From positions 1-41,271 of the forward strand of contig JAFWIF010000036.1 of the NCBI GenBank assembly GCA_017514975.1: 41,271 nt of DNA, read 5' to 3'. Below the pieces are notes generated by a model. That model made no database searches, had not been told where the DNA came from, and was given only the letters and a program-made list of their open reading frames with translations. The translations under genes and the position numbers were made by a program. The DNA comes from Candidatus Saccharimonadota bacterium. Its GTDB lineage: Bacteria > Patescibacteriota > Saccharimonadia > Saccharimonadales > Saccharimonadaceae. This document shows positions 32,972-40,840 of the stretch, piece after piece (the first letter of the stretch is position 1; each line of letters opens with the position of its first letter).

Positions 32972-33049
32972 TGGGGTGGATAAGAGGGTTCGAACCTCCG
33001 ACCTTCGGTGCCACAAACCGACGCTCTAACCAGCTGAGCTATATCCACC
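32972..33049 (-). tRNA. tRNA-His(GTG)
   Basis: 78 nt with encoded CCA and the extra G at position -1 opposite C73, the His identity element. Acceptor GTGGATA/TATCCAC, loop TTGTGGC, T stem GGAGG/CCTCT. It is followed 9 nt later by tRNA-Gly, probably on one transcript. Confidence 0.95.
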
Positions 33050-33148
33050 ATCATTTTTCACAAAAACTCACATTCCGTGCCCTCTTATTATATCAGATTA
33101 CCATTATTTCGCAAAATCGTTTCTTCCCCATTCCCTCAAGCACGCATT

Positions 33149-35107
33149 TTATCCTTCCCAAATCGGCACATCTTCTGGAAACGGATCACTGTCAAACTCA
33201 TCATCGTCGCCAAAATCGCTATCGTCCCACTTTTTCTCATTACTCACCTGATACGGATCAAAGCCCAAATCCTGCAAAAACCGCGACGGAAAGTTATACG
33301 TTCTTCCTCCATACATAAATCTTGACTGCGCATAGCTCAAAAACAATTCCCTCATCGCTCGCGTCATCCCAACATACGTCAATCGCCTCTCTTCCTCGAT
33401 CTCTTCCGCCGCTTCCTCAAACGCTCTCACATGCGGCAATAAACCCTCCTCCATTCCCACCAGAAACACCACCGGAAACTCCAATCCTTTCGCCGCATGC
33501 AACGTCATCAGCGTCACCGTCTCATCTCCCACACTTTCGTCCGCCGAAGACATCAGCGCCGCGTCCGCCAAAAACTCATCTAACGTCGCGTACGCCCCCG
33601 CTTCACCAACCAAAACCGTCAAATTCTCATTTCTCTCCTCTGCCTTCAACTTATCGCCATCATTCAAAAACTCCCTATATCCCACTCTCCGCAACAATTC
33701 TTCAATCAACTCTCCAGGCGCCATACCCCCAGCATTCAACATTCTCAAATCTTCCAAAACCCTCAAAAACTCTTCGTATGCGCGCATAATTTTCGGCGTC
33801 AAATGATCCAATTCTCCTTCTAAAATACGCCTTAGCGACACCGCCCCAATCCCCCTCGTCGGCACGTTCACTACTCTCTCCAACGCCACCGTATCGCGCG
33901 GATTCACAATCAGGTGCAAATAAGCCAAAACATCTTTTATTTCTTTTCGATCATAAAACCTTACCCCTCCTACCAACTTATAAGGGATTCTATACTCCAA
34001 AAACGCACGCTCAAACGCCTGCGACTGCGCATTTGTCCGATACAAAACCGCAAAATCCGTCAATTTTCTTCCCTTTTTCACTTGCGCCATGATTTGCCCC
34101 GCCACCCATTGCGCCTCTTCCTGTTCATCTCTCAACCCTCGAATCTCAATCGGTGCACCTTTCCCTAGCTCCGTAAACAATTCCTTATCACTACGCTTCG
34201 TATTCTTCGTAATCACTTTCTGCGCCGCATCAAGAATGTTTTGCGTTGACCTATAATTTTGCTCCAATTTCACGACTTTTGCCCCCGCAAAATCTCGCTC
34301 AAAATTCAAAATATTCGTATAATCCGCCCCTCGCCACGAATAAATTGATTGCCAATCGTCCCCCACCGCGCAAATATTTTTCTGCTCGTTCACCAATAAT
34401 TTCACAATTTCGTACTGTATCTGATTCGTATCCTGATACTCGTCAATCAAAATTTGCTTAAAACGTCCTCGCCATTTTTCCCGCAAATCCACTCGGTTTC
34501 TCAACATCCTCGCCACATACAACAACAAGTCATCAAAATCCACCGCGTTCGCCTTCTGTCTCACCTCTTCATATCTAATAAACACCTCAGCTATCTGTTT
34601 TTGATTCGGATAAGTCGCCTCCGCACGATACGCCTCTGGTTCCACTCCGTCGTTTTTCGCCTTTGAAATCGCCGCCTCCACTGCTCGTGGCTTCAGATTT
34701 TTATCATTAATTTTCAAATCTTTCATGCAACGTTTCACTAATGTCAGCCGGTCATCACCATCGTAAATCACAAAATTATCCGCAAGTCCAACATTTTCCG
34801 CTTCAACTCTCAACATCCTTACGCAAATCGAATGAAACGTCCCCATCCACGGCATAAAACTAAACGAATTTCGCATCCCAAGCAATCCCGCCAGCCTTTC
34901 CCTCATCTCTCGCGCCGCCTTATTCGTAAACGTCAACGCCAAAATCTCCTCCGGTCGCACCCCGCTCTCAATCAAGTTCGCAATCCGATGCGTCAAAGTT
35001 TTTGTTTTACCGCTCCCCGCTCCCGCTAAAATCAAAATCGGCCCCTCTAGCGTCGCTACAGCCTCCTTTTGCGCCTCGTTTAGTCCTGCAAAAATCCGCT
35101 CGCTCAT
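33149..35107 (-). CDS. UvrD/PcrA-like superfamily 1 DNA helicase
   Basis: 3'-5' helicase for repair and replication, 652 aa; shorter than typical PcrA (~720-750) and without the C-terminal tail that binds RNA polymerase. Motifs in order: Q motif GLNEAQKEAV (about 8-17), Walker A LAGAGSGKTKTLTHRI (about 28-43), LALTFTNKAAREM (Ia), IDEYQDTNQIQYE (II), VGDDWQSIYSWRGA (III), LEQNYRSTQNIL (IV), VTLMTLHAAKGLEFPVVFLVG (V) and RRLTYVGMTRAMRELFL (VI). The tail is acidic and ends FPEDVPIWEG. It is the last gene of an operon, 5 nt after the SurA-like gene. The UvrD and PcrA subfamilies cannot be told apart here. Confidence 0.95.
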   Translation of the reverse strand: MSERIFAGLNEAQKEAVATLEGPILILAGAGSGKTKTLTHRIANLIESGVRPEEILALTFTNKAAREMRERLAGLLGMRNSFSFMPWMGTFHSICVRMLRVEAENVGLADNFVIYDGDDRLTLVKRCMKDLKINDKNLKPRAVEAAISKAKNDGVEPEAYRAEATYPNQKQIAEVFIRYEEVRQKANAVDFDDLLLYVARMLRNRVDLREKWRGRFKQILIDEYQDTNQIQYEIVKLLVNEQKNICAVGDDWQSIYSWRGADYTNILNFERDFAGAKVVKLEQNYRSTQNILDAAQKVITKNTKRSDKELFTELGKGAPIEIRGLRDEQEEAQWVAGQIMAQVKKGRKLTDFAVLYRTNAQSQAFERAFLEYRIPYKLVGGVRFYDRKEIKDVLAYLHLIVNPRDTVALERVVNVPTRGIGAVSLRRILEGELDHLTPKIMRAYEEFLRVLEDLRMLNAGGMAPGELIEELLRRVGYREFLNDGDKLKAEERNENLTVLVGEAGAYATLDEFLADAALMSSADESVGDETVTLMTLHAAKGLEFPVVFLVGMEEGLLPHVRAFEEAAEEIEEERRLTYVGMTRAMRELFLSYAQSRFMYGGRTYNFPSRFLQDLGFDPYQVSNEKKWDDSDFGDDDEFDSDPFPEDVPIWEG

Positions 35108-35112
35108 ACCTC

Positions 35113-36156
35113 TTATTCTTTGATTTCGATATATTCTTCGATTTTTTTATCTTTTATTATCTCTTCAAACCTCTTCTCAAACTCCGTAAACTGCACCAAA
35201 ATCGACTCATACCCAACACTCTCCCCTTCCCTACTGGTCAACTTCACGAAATAATACCCGTCGCCATTTTTTGCCAAAAATCGCTCCGATACTTCTCCGA
35301 TGTTTTTCAACTGCGACGCCTTTTCCGCTCTTCCGCTATCCAAATTCGCCACCTCTACAACTCTATCCGTTGCCTCAAAGCGCACTAATCCCGTATCCGC
35401 CAACGCATCCGCCGCTGCCGCCAAATCACCCCCATTCTCCTTTATCATTTGCTCAACCTGCGCCGCCAATTTGCGCGCCGTTTCGTCTGTTTTTTCCGAA
35501 TATTTGCGCTGCGCCAAGGATAACTTCAACATTCTCCGATAATCTTTCATCGACAAACCAAAATTCTTCTTCACAATTTCACTAAACGCCTCGTCGCTCC
35601 GTCTCTCGCCATCAACGCTCTGATGCCCTTCAATTACCGCGTCGATCTCCTCCTCGCTTACTTTCTCACCCATCTCCTCTAATTTCGCCAAAGCGTAATC
35701 GTATTTTTCCGCGTCACTCAACGCTTGTCGCTTGTAATGATTCCTCTGCGCCTCGGCATCATCCAAGTTTTCCAGTTCCCCTTGCTGCCTCTCAATCGCC
35801 GTAATACTACTACGATACAACAATAGGTAATCACTAAACTTCACCGACACTCCATCAACCTTAGCAACCGCTAACGGCAAAACTTTCGTAAAGCGATACG
35901 TTACATCATTTGTATTATGTGCCTTATACAACTGAAACCACCCCACTACCCCAAACGTCACCAGCGCAATCACTCCAATCACCGCCGCCGTAATCACCAA
36001 TCGATGCTTTTCATACTGAAACGGGTATTTTAATTTTTTACCTTTCGCCAGCACCGCCTCACGACTTTCCTCAATATTTTTTTGCGTCACACCTTTAGGC
36101 GCTTCCGCCTTCGCCCCACTCTTCTTCTTCAACTTAATTTTTTTTATCAATTTCAT
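35113..36156 (-). CDS. Membrane-anchored SurA-N-like protein
   Basis: 347 aa. A very basic cytoplasmic start (MKLIKKIKLKKKSG), one membrane helix (LVITAAVIGVIALVTFGVVGWF, about 53-74), then an extracytoplasmic helical domain resembling SurA/PrsA N-terminal foldase domains: VAKVDGVSVKFSDYLLLYRS, many YALAKLEEMGEKVSEEEIDAVIE-type segments, and a C-terminal part that could be a rudimentary PpiC region (FLAKNGDGYYFVKLTSREGE... YESILVQFTEFEKRFEEII). The classic PpiC active-site pattern is not evident, so it may be a chaperone rather than an isomerase. It is in an operon with the PH-domain gene (2-nt gap) and the helicase (5-nt gap). Confidence 0.75.
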   Translation of the reverse strand: MKLIKKIKLKKKSGAKAEAPKGVTQKNIEESREAVLAKGKKLKYPFQYEKHRLVITAAVIGVIALVTFGVVGWFQLYKAHNTNDVTYRFTKVLPLAVAKVDGVSVKFSDYLLLYRSSITAIERQQGELENLDDAEAQRNHYKRQALSDAEKYDYALAKLEEMGEKVSEEEIDAVIEGHQSVDGERRSDEAFSEIVKKNFGLSMKDYRRMLKLSLAQRKYSEKTDETARKLAAQVEQMIKENGGDLAAAADALADTGLVRFEATDRVVEVANLDSGRAEKASQLKNIGEVSERFLAKNGDGYYFVKLTSREGESVGYESILVQFTEFEKRFEEIIKDKKIEEYIEIKE

Positions 36157-36158
36157 AT

Positions 36159-36650
36159 TTACTTCTTTTCTTGATTCGCTTTATGAACCGCGTCCTGCAG
36201 TTCATTATACACTTTCTCTGGATGGCTCACCATACTCAACACCAAATCCCCCGCCCCCGTCTGTACCAAAATCGTTCCATAATCCAACATCGACCCCAGC
36301 ACCCCCGACACGCCAAACGACGCACTCTGAATGTTTATCAGGTCCAAGTCCACCACTGTTTTGTTAAATAATCCCTTTTGACGAGTCTGCCGTAAACGTT
36401 CGCTCGTGATCAAATAGTAACTAAAAAACCACAAAATCAGGCTATAAGCCAACCCCAATCCCCCAATCACAATACAGCCAATCCATACCGCTATCATCCT
36501 TCCGTCATTCGGCCAAATCAACATCGGCACGACGCCAAATCCCGTCATTCCCAGCATAAACCACAACCCCCTCACCGCCGTTACAATGTGCCTTCTAAAC
36601 ACATAGACGACCTCTTCTCCGTCTCTCTGCCCCTCAAACTCTTTTTCCAT
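36159..36650 (-). CDS. Bacterial PH-domain (DUF304/YdbS-like) membrane protein
   Basis: 163 aa from ATG 36650 (a TTG one codon earlier is rejected). Two membrane helices (GLWFMLGMTGFGVVPMLIW, about 29-47, and the run VWIGCIVIGGLGLAYSLILW, about 55-74), then the bPH2 domain: SYYLITSERLRQTRQKGLFNKTVVDLDLINIQSASFGVSG. The pattern YxLTxxRL...G...I.L..I matches YdbS/YdbT proteins of unknown role. A second member is at 39527. Promoter: TATAAT (36676-36681, minus strand) with SD GAGGAG close to the ATG. It is first gene of the three-gene operon. Confidence 0.85.
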   Translation of the reverse strand: MEKEFEGQRDGEEVVYVFRRHIVTAVRGLWFMLGMTGFGVVPMLIWPNDGRMIAVWIGCIVIGGLGLAYSLILWFFSYYLITSERLRQTRQKGLFNKTVVDLDLINIQSASFGVSGVLGSMLDYGTILVQTGAGDLVLSMVSHPEKVYNELQDAVHKANQEKK

Positions 36651-36701
36651 CAACTCCTCGCTTTTCCATACCTAAATTATATACAAAAACCCCAAAACCG
36701 C

Positions 36702-36727
36702 AAAAACTCTTGACTTTTAGTCAAAAG
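36702..36727 (-). terminator. Rho-independent terminator of tRNA-Arg(CCT)
   Basis: On the minus strand 9-bp stem CTTTTGACT / AGTCAAGAG (one G-U) with AAA loop, then TTTTT. It lies 32 nt past the tRNA. Confidence 0.75.
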
Positions 36728-36758
36728 TATGCTATAATGAAAAGATATCTCTAGTATC

Positions 36759-36834
36759 TGGTAGCCCAGGAGCGAGTCGAACGCACAACCTTCTCCTTAG
36801 GACGGAGCTGCTCTATCCATTGAGCTACTGGGCC
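36759..36834 (-). tRNA. tRNA-Arg(CCT)
   Basis: 76 nt with encoded CCA. Acceptor GGCCCAG/CTGGGCT, D stem GCTC/GAGC, loop GTCCTAA giving anticodon CCT, T loop TTCGACT. Two mismatches: 27G-43A in the anticodon stem and 50U-64U in the T stem. Confidence 0.92.
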
Positions 36835-36856
36835 ACCCTTTTATTCTATCATGTTT

Positions 36857-37516
36857 CTATCGCGTAAATCTCTCGTTTAGCGCTTTATAAACTTGGATTT
36901 CTTCTGGCCTAAACCAGTGCGCCACCTCTTGTTCCGCTTCTTCCGCATTTCCCGATGCATGAATTAAATTCGGCACCCCTGTTTCATGCGCATCTGCATA
37001 GCCAAAAGTCATGTGCGCATAATCTCCCCGAATTGTCCCCATCTGCGCCGCCATCGGCTCCGTCGATCCAACAATCTTCCGGATCAAAGGCACCGCCTCA
37101 ACCCCCTCAAACACAAACGCAATCACCGGCCCCTGCGTCATGAAACTCAAAGTTCTATCAAAAGTCGCCTGCCCCCGCCTCGACACCATCTTCGAAATCC
37201 CTTCGTAATGCTTATAATAATGCTCTTTATCTGGATTCACCATCTTCGTCGCTACAATTTTCAAGCCCACTCGCTCAAATCTACTCAATATTTCCCCTAC
37301 AATCCCTCTCTGCACCGCGTCTGGCTTCATTAATACCAAACTCCTTTGTATCAATCCGTTCGGGTTGTTCGCGCGCGTAAAGCCAACATTCGCCGCTGTT
37401 ACTTTTTTCTCTGCCTCACTCGCCACGTTTTCAACCGCCTTCGCGATCTTCTTCTCCTTTTCTTTCCCTCCCCCCTTACCGCTCCATGCTTTTTGATCTG
37501 ACGCATCTTTCGTCAT
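36857..37516 (-). CDS. ndk: Nucleoside diphosphate kinase with N-terminal extension
   Basis: Transfers the gamma-phosphate among NTPs/dNTPs through a phospho-histidine. The kinase domain starts near residue 58 (RSLVLMKPDAVQRGIVGEIL) and has the usual length. It shows the active-site segment PNLIHASGNAEEAEQEVAHWF with the catalytic His, and GSTEPMAAQMGTIRGDY. Ahead of it is an unusual Lys/Glu/Ala-rich segment of about 57 residues (SGKGGGKEKEKKIAKAVENVASEAEKKV), probably helical or disordered. ATG 37516 (second of two adjacent ATGs) fits better with the SD AAGGAG 6 nt upstream. Normal Ndk is about 135-150 aa, so a downstream start cannot be excluded, but none has a better ribosome site. Confidence 0.92.
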   Translation of the reverse strand: MTKDASDQKAWSGKGGGKEKEKKIAKAVENVASEAEKKVTAANVGFTRANNPNGLIQRSLVLMKPDAVQRGIVGEILSRFERVGLKIVATKMVNPDKEHYYKHYEGISKMVSRRGQATFDRTLSFMTQGPVIAFVFEGVEAVPLIRKIVGSTEPMAAQMGTIRGDYAHMTFGYADAHETGVPNLIHASGNAEEAEQEVAHWFRPEEIQVYKALNERFTR

Positions 37517-37601
37517 CATCTTCTCCTTTTCACACCTTCTTTTTTATAACTCTACTACACCTCTCGCCGCCTCGCAAGCTACAGCATATTAAATCCTAGT
37601 C

Positions 37602-38528
37602 CTACCTTTTTGCTGTTTCGCTGTGAAACTTCTCATGCACTTCATGCAAATGCGCATCTGTTACGTGCGTATAAATTTGCGTCGTCGCAATATTCGAATG
37701 CCCCAACATCGACTGCACCGACCTCAAATCCGCCCCATTCATTAATAAATCCGTCGCAAACGAATGTCGCAAAGTATGTGGCGTCACGTGCTTAGTAATC
37801 CCCGCCGCTTTTACGTATTTCTCGATTATTCTCTGCACACTTCGCGGCGTCAATCGCCTATAGTCGCCCGTCGTCCCCATCAGTGGCTGATTCCGCGAAT
37901 TGTTCAAGAACAACGCTGGCAACGAATCTCGCCTCTCATCAAGATAATCCGCAATCGCATCCGCCGCCGACTGCGACACAAACACCGGTCTGTCCTTGTT
38001 TCCTTTTCCGCGCACCATAAACTCTCGCCGCTCGAGATTAACATCGTCTCGATTCAACTTTATCAACTCTGAAACCCGCAACCCCGCCGAAAACAATAGC
38101 TCAAAAATCGCCCTATCTCTCAATCCTGTCTCCGTATCAACCGGTATTTCATCTAAAATCGCATCAACTTCGTCTATGTGCAAGAACGTTACCTGCGCTC
38201 TCTGCGCCCTCGGTAGCTCCACAAGATTCGCATCAAGCGATGCGATTTCTCTCTGTGCTAAATATTTCAAAAAACCACGCAAAACAATCAAATGATACGC
38301 CTGCGTCATCACCGATAAACCTTTTCCGTGTTCGTCTTTGTAGCGATTCAACCACAACCGATATCTCCTTAACCACTCGCGCGTCAAATCGCTCGTCTTC
38401 AGTTCGCCGCCGCCAAATTCTAACACTCTATGCATACATAATTCGTAATTACGCACTGTATACAAACTTCTCCCCTTCTCTATTTCTAGCGACTCCAAAA
38501 ACTCAACCATCAAATCGCTTATGTACAT
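37602..38528 (-). CDS. xerC: XerC/XerD-type tyrosine recombinase
   Basis: 308 aa. An N-terminal SAM-like core-binding domain (FLESLEIEKGRSLYTVRNYELCMHR; about 8-110) is followed by the catalytic domain with the tyrosine-recombinase residues: Arg in SAGLRVSELIKLNRDD (about 161-176), Lys in VRGKGNKDR, HTLRHSFATDLLMNGADLR (His and Arg), GHSNIATTQIYTHV with the nucleophile Tyr near residue 287. Size and motifs fit chromosome dimer resolution at dif. No integrase-type context or repeats nearby suggest a phage. TGA-TATACT lies 6 nt before ATG 38528, so it is leaderless. XerC and XerD cannot be told apart; CPR genomes often have one. Confidence 0.92.
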   Translation of the reverse strand: MYISDLMVEFLESLEIEKGRSLYTVRNYELCMHRVLEFGGGELKTSDLTREWLRRYRLWLNRYKDEHGKGLSVMTQAYHLIVLRGFLKYLAQREIASLDANLVELPRAQRAQVTFLHIDEVDAILDEIPVDTETGLRDRAIFELLFSAGLRVSELIKLNRDDVNLERREFMVRGKGNKDRPVFVSQSAADAIADYLDERRDSLPALFLNNSRNQPLMGTTGDYRRLTPRSVQRIIEKYVKAAGITKHVTPHTLRHSFATDLLMNGADLRSVQSMLGHSNIATTQIYTHVTDAHLHEVHEKFHSETAKR

Positions 38529-38534
38529 ATCGTT

Positions 38535-38540
38535 AGTATA
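38535..38540 (-). promoter_or_regulatory. Extended -10 box, leaderless start of the Xer gene
   Basis: TGA-TATACT on the minus strand, 6 nt before ATG 38528. Confidence 0.55.
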
Positions 38541-38568
38541 TCACCTTATGTCTATCTAGACACAAAAG

Positions 38569-39444
38569 CTATATCTGTACCAATTGCAAAATCCATTCCT
38601 GCGCAAACAGCACAATCAGCGTCCCCACAATCAAAAACGGCCCAAACGCCACCTTCGTCTTCGCCCCTTTCCCCTTTAACAACAGCGGCAACGATACGAT
38701 ACTGCCTAGCATATTCGCCGCAAACAGCGCAAACATCGCCAACCAAAAATTCCCCAACAACAACGCCAACGCTACGCATAAGACCCAATCCCCCGCCCCC
38801 ACTAGCCTTTCCCTGCTCATCTTATACATCAGGTAATAAAACCCAGGCAAAATCATCAACGCCCCCACCAAGCTCAACCATCCGTCAAACGCCCCAACCA
38901 AAAACGCTTTCAACCCCAACCAAATCGCTGCCACCACAATCGCCGCCACCATCAATTTCACCGGCAACTCCTTCCACTTTGCATCATACACAAACAATAT
39001 CGTCAAAATCACCAGCTCCACCAAAAACACAGCAAACAAGCCAACTGTCACCCAGTTCACATTCCCCTGCGGCAAACAATTCATCTCCCGCCCACAATTC
39101 GTTGCAAATTCTCCGGAAGCCAAACTGCCCCATTTCATAAAACCTCCCCCAATCACCCCGCTATCAAACACCAAGTAACTTACCAAAAACGCCACCCCCG
39201 CAAACAGCTCTGCAAAAATCTCCATCGCTCCAATCTTTTTCCCGCATCCTCGACATTTTCCCCTTAACAACACCCAACTCACAATCGGAATATTGTCATA
39301 CCATTTCAGCGTCATCCCGCAACTCATACAATGCGACCGCCTCGATTTGTCTCCTTTTCTAATCCGCCATGCCTGACAACACGCAAACGACCCCATCGCC
39401 GCCCCAATCACGAACATCGCCGCCCCAATCACCGCTTTTTCCAT
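38569..39444 (-). CDS. pilD: Type IV prepilin peptidase/N-methyltransferase
   Basis: Membrane aspartyl protease (A24A) that cleaves and N-methylates type IV prepilins. 291 aa. The N-terminal methyltransferase/zinc loop has both pairs HCMSCGMTLKWYDNIP and GKCRGCGKKIG. Catalytic aspartates are in YDAKWKELPV and VGAGDWVLCVAL. Seven to eight helices follow, and an inserted hydrophilic loop near 105-125 (CGREMNCLPQGN) is not typical. TATAAT lies 7 nt before ATG 39444. The pilin gene 0.7 kb away is a likely substrate. Confidence 0.95.
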   Translation of the reverse strand: MEKAVIGAAMFVIGAAMGSFACCQAWRIRKGDKSRRSHCMSCGMTLKWYDNIPIVSWVLLRGKCRGCGKKIGAMEIFAELFAGVAFLVSYLVFDSGVIGGGFMKWGSLASGEFATNCGREMNCLPQGNVNWVTVGLFAVFLVELVILTILFVYDAKWKELPVKLMVAAIVVAAIWLGLKAFLVGAFDGWLSLVGALMILPGFYYLMYKMSRERLVGAGDWVLCVALALLLGNFWLAMFALFAANMLGSIVSLPLLLKGKGAKTKVAFGPFLIVGTLIVLFAQEWILQLVQI

Positions 39445-39451
39445 ACCAAAA

Positions 39452-39457
39452 ATTATA
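39452..39457 (-). promoter_or_regulatory. -10 box, leaderless start of pilD
   Basis: TATAAT preceded by TGT on the minus strand, 7 nt before ATG 39444. Divergent from the PH-domain gene promoter. Confidence 0.55.
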
Positions 39458-39514
39458 CACTACCATGATTCTCTCACCAAGCACCCATCTCTATGCGTCT
39501 CTGTCGCAATGTGT

Positions 39515-39520
39515 TAAAAT
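39515..39520 (+). promoter_or_regulatory. Extended -10 box, leaderless start of the second PH-domain gene
   Basis: TGT-TAAAAT, 6 nt, ATG 39527. The ATG at 39521 directly abuts the box and would lie upstream of the expected start site. Confidence 0.6.
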
Positions 39521-39526
39521 ATGAAC

Positions 39527-40117
39527 ATGAAAGAGGAGCTTAAAAAGATTCAGCACGCTCGCAGCGCGAAAGATTTTCCCCACCTCGATCTCGAACCAGA
39601 CGAATACGTCGTCCTCCATATTACGCGCTCAAAAATCGGCCTCGTACTTATCTGGCTTGTCGTCGGCGCCTGTATTTTTGCGCTTAGCTTTGCTCTTATC
39701 TTCCTCTCAAATCACAATAGCCTCTCAAACACCATCTTTCACATCAACGACGCCGCAATCCGATATTTTCGCCTGATTATCTTTGCCCTCTATGCGATTA
39801 TCTTCGTTGCCGGCTTTATCGCCCAGTCCGTTTATCGCTCCAACCAAATGTATATCACTAATCACCGCGCAATCCAAAAAGTTCGCCCCTCTCCCTTCGT
39901 TAACTCGACAAATATCATCCAGCTTAGCCTTATCGAAGACGTCTCTTTCCGCCAAAACGGCATTTTCGATCACCTTCTTCAAATCGGCACGCTTCGCATG
40001 TCGACTGCTGGCGACGAAACTACTTACACTTTAACTTATATCGACACGCCTCACGACGAAGTAAAAACCATCTCCCACCTCGTCTATCAAAATAAACCCG
40101 TAAAAAGTCGCAAATAA
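39527..40117 (+). CDS. Bacterial PH-domain (DUF304-like) membrane protein, second copy
   Basis: 196 aa. An N-terminal cytoplasmic segment (IQHARSAKDFPHLDLEPDEYVVLHITRSKIG) is followed by two membrane helices (VLIWLVVGACIFALSFALIF, about 41-60, and LIIFALYAIIFVAGFIAQSV), then a PH-like domain (MYITNHRAIQKVRPSPFVNSTNIIQLSLIEDVSFRQ). It shares plan and the YxITxxR...I.L..IEDVSF pattern with the 163-aa protein at 36159-36650, so the two are probably paralogues. Function unknown. Start chosen from the promoter spacing. It converges on the pilin gene with a 1-nt gap. Confidence 0.85.
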   Translation: MKEELKKIQHARSAKDFPHLDLEPDEYVVLHITRSKIGLVLIWLVVGACIFALSFALIFLSNHNSLSNTIFHINDAAIRYFRLIIFALYAIIFVAGFIAQSVYRSNQMYITNHRAIQKVRPSPFVNSTNIIQLSLIEDVSFRQNGIFDHLLQIGTLRMSTAGDETTYTLTYIDTPHDEVKTISHLVYQNKPVKSRK

Positions 40118-40118
40118 T

Positions 40119-40520
40119 TTATCGTCGGCTTGTCTTGATAAAATCCTCTTCTTTTTCCATTGTCGCCTTTAGGACATATTCTTTACACTTCCCCTCTTTG
40201 CAATTTGCCGCCTCATAAGAATAATTACTCCCCTCATCCCAAAGGTTCACTCCAATCGGATCCGTAAACAAGTTAGGGTCTATCCACGGCAACGCTCCGC
40301 TGTCCTTAATCTCCTCCGGATAGTAGCCATTTTCCTCAAAGTACCCCTCCTCAAGCGCATAATACATCGCATTTATCGCCGTCTTTCTATTCTCGTCTCT
40401 CCGCATCGCTTCCACATTCACCTTTTGCAAGAAGAACAACACTACAAATACCCCTACAAATCCAATACACAACAACAATTCTAAAATCGTAAACGCCTTT
40501 TTCTCTCTATAAACTCTCAT
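40119..40520 (-). CDS. Type IV pilin-like protein
   Basis: 133-aa prepilin. A short basic leader MRVYREKKA is followed by FTILELLLCIGFVGVFVVLFFLQ, the class III/IV prepilin helix with the conserved Glu at +5. The residue before the cut is Ala rather than the usual Gly. The globular domain is small and acidic (YALEEGYFEENGYYPEEI, PWIDPNLFTDPIGVNLWDEGSNYSYEAANCKEGKCKEYVL) with a Cys pair that could form the D-loop disulfide. It could be a major or minor pilin; only one is in the window. TGG-TATACT lies 7 nt before ATG 40520, so it is leaderless. Confidence 0.88.
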   Translation of the reverse strand: MRVYREKKAFTILELLLCIGFVGVFVVLFFLQKVNVEAMRRDENRKTAINAMYYALEEGYFEENGYYPEEIKDSGALPWIDPNLFTDPIGVNLWDEGSNYSYEAANCKEGKCKEYVLKATMEKEEDFIKTSRR

Positions 40521-40527
40521 GTTTCCT

Positions 40528-40533
40528 AGTATA
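40528..40533 (-). promoter_or_regulatory. Extended -10 box, leaderless start of the pilin gene
   Basis: TGG-TATACT on the minus strand, 7 nt before ATG 40520. Confidence 0.55.
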
Positions 40534-40591
40534 CCATATTCATCATCACGCCACCTTGCTGCTTGCTAATCCATAAAAAACACCCTTTCGC

Positions 40592-40668
40592 TGGTAGCAC
40601 AGACTGGGATCGAACCAGTGACCTTAGGCTTATGAGTCCTACGCTCTAACCAACTGAGCTACTGTGCC
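40592..40668 (-). tRNA. tRNA with CAT anticodon (Met elongator or Ile2)
   Basis: 77 nt with encoded CCA. Acceptor GGCACAG/CTGTGCT, loop CTCATAA, T stem ACTGG/CCAGT. The 1-72 pair is a G-U wobble, not the unpaired C1 of initiator tRNA. Met and Ile2 cannot be separated by eye. 31A-39G is a mismatch. Confidence 0.9.
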
Positions 40669-40751
40669 GCCAACGAAAAGGCGTTTAAACATTCGTCTAT
40701 TTTAACACTATTCCCTCCAAAGTGCCAAATCTACATCATGTTTTATACTTG

Positions 40752-40840
40752 TGGCGGAAGGAGTGAGATTCGAACTCACGGTGGCTACTAACCACACCGG
40801 TTTTCAAGACCGGCACCATAAACCACTCGGACATCCTTCC
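40752..40840 (-). tRNA. tRNA-Ser(TGA)
   Basis: 89 nt with encoded CCA and a long variable arm (GTGGTTAGTAGCCAC). Acceptor GGAAGGA/TCCTTCC, anticodon stem CCGGT/ACCGG, loop CTTGAAA, T stem GTGAG/CTCAC. Confidence 0.94.

Noticed and set aside
36710-36738. Perfect-looking + strand promoter TTGACT-17-TGCTATAAT pointing into tRNA-Arg
   Set aside because: The -35 half lies inside a 9-bp hairpin with a T-run that terminates the tRNA on the minus strand. No + gene follows for kilobases. Probably coincidence, though an antisense transcript cannot be excluded without RNA-seq.
37602-38528. Phage or integron integrase
   Set aside because: Length and motifs fit the housekeeping Xer recombinase, and no attachment repeats, cargo genes or phage genes lie nearby.
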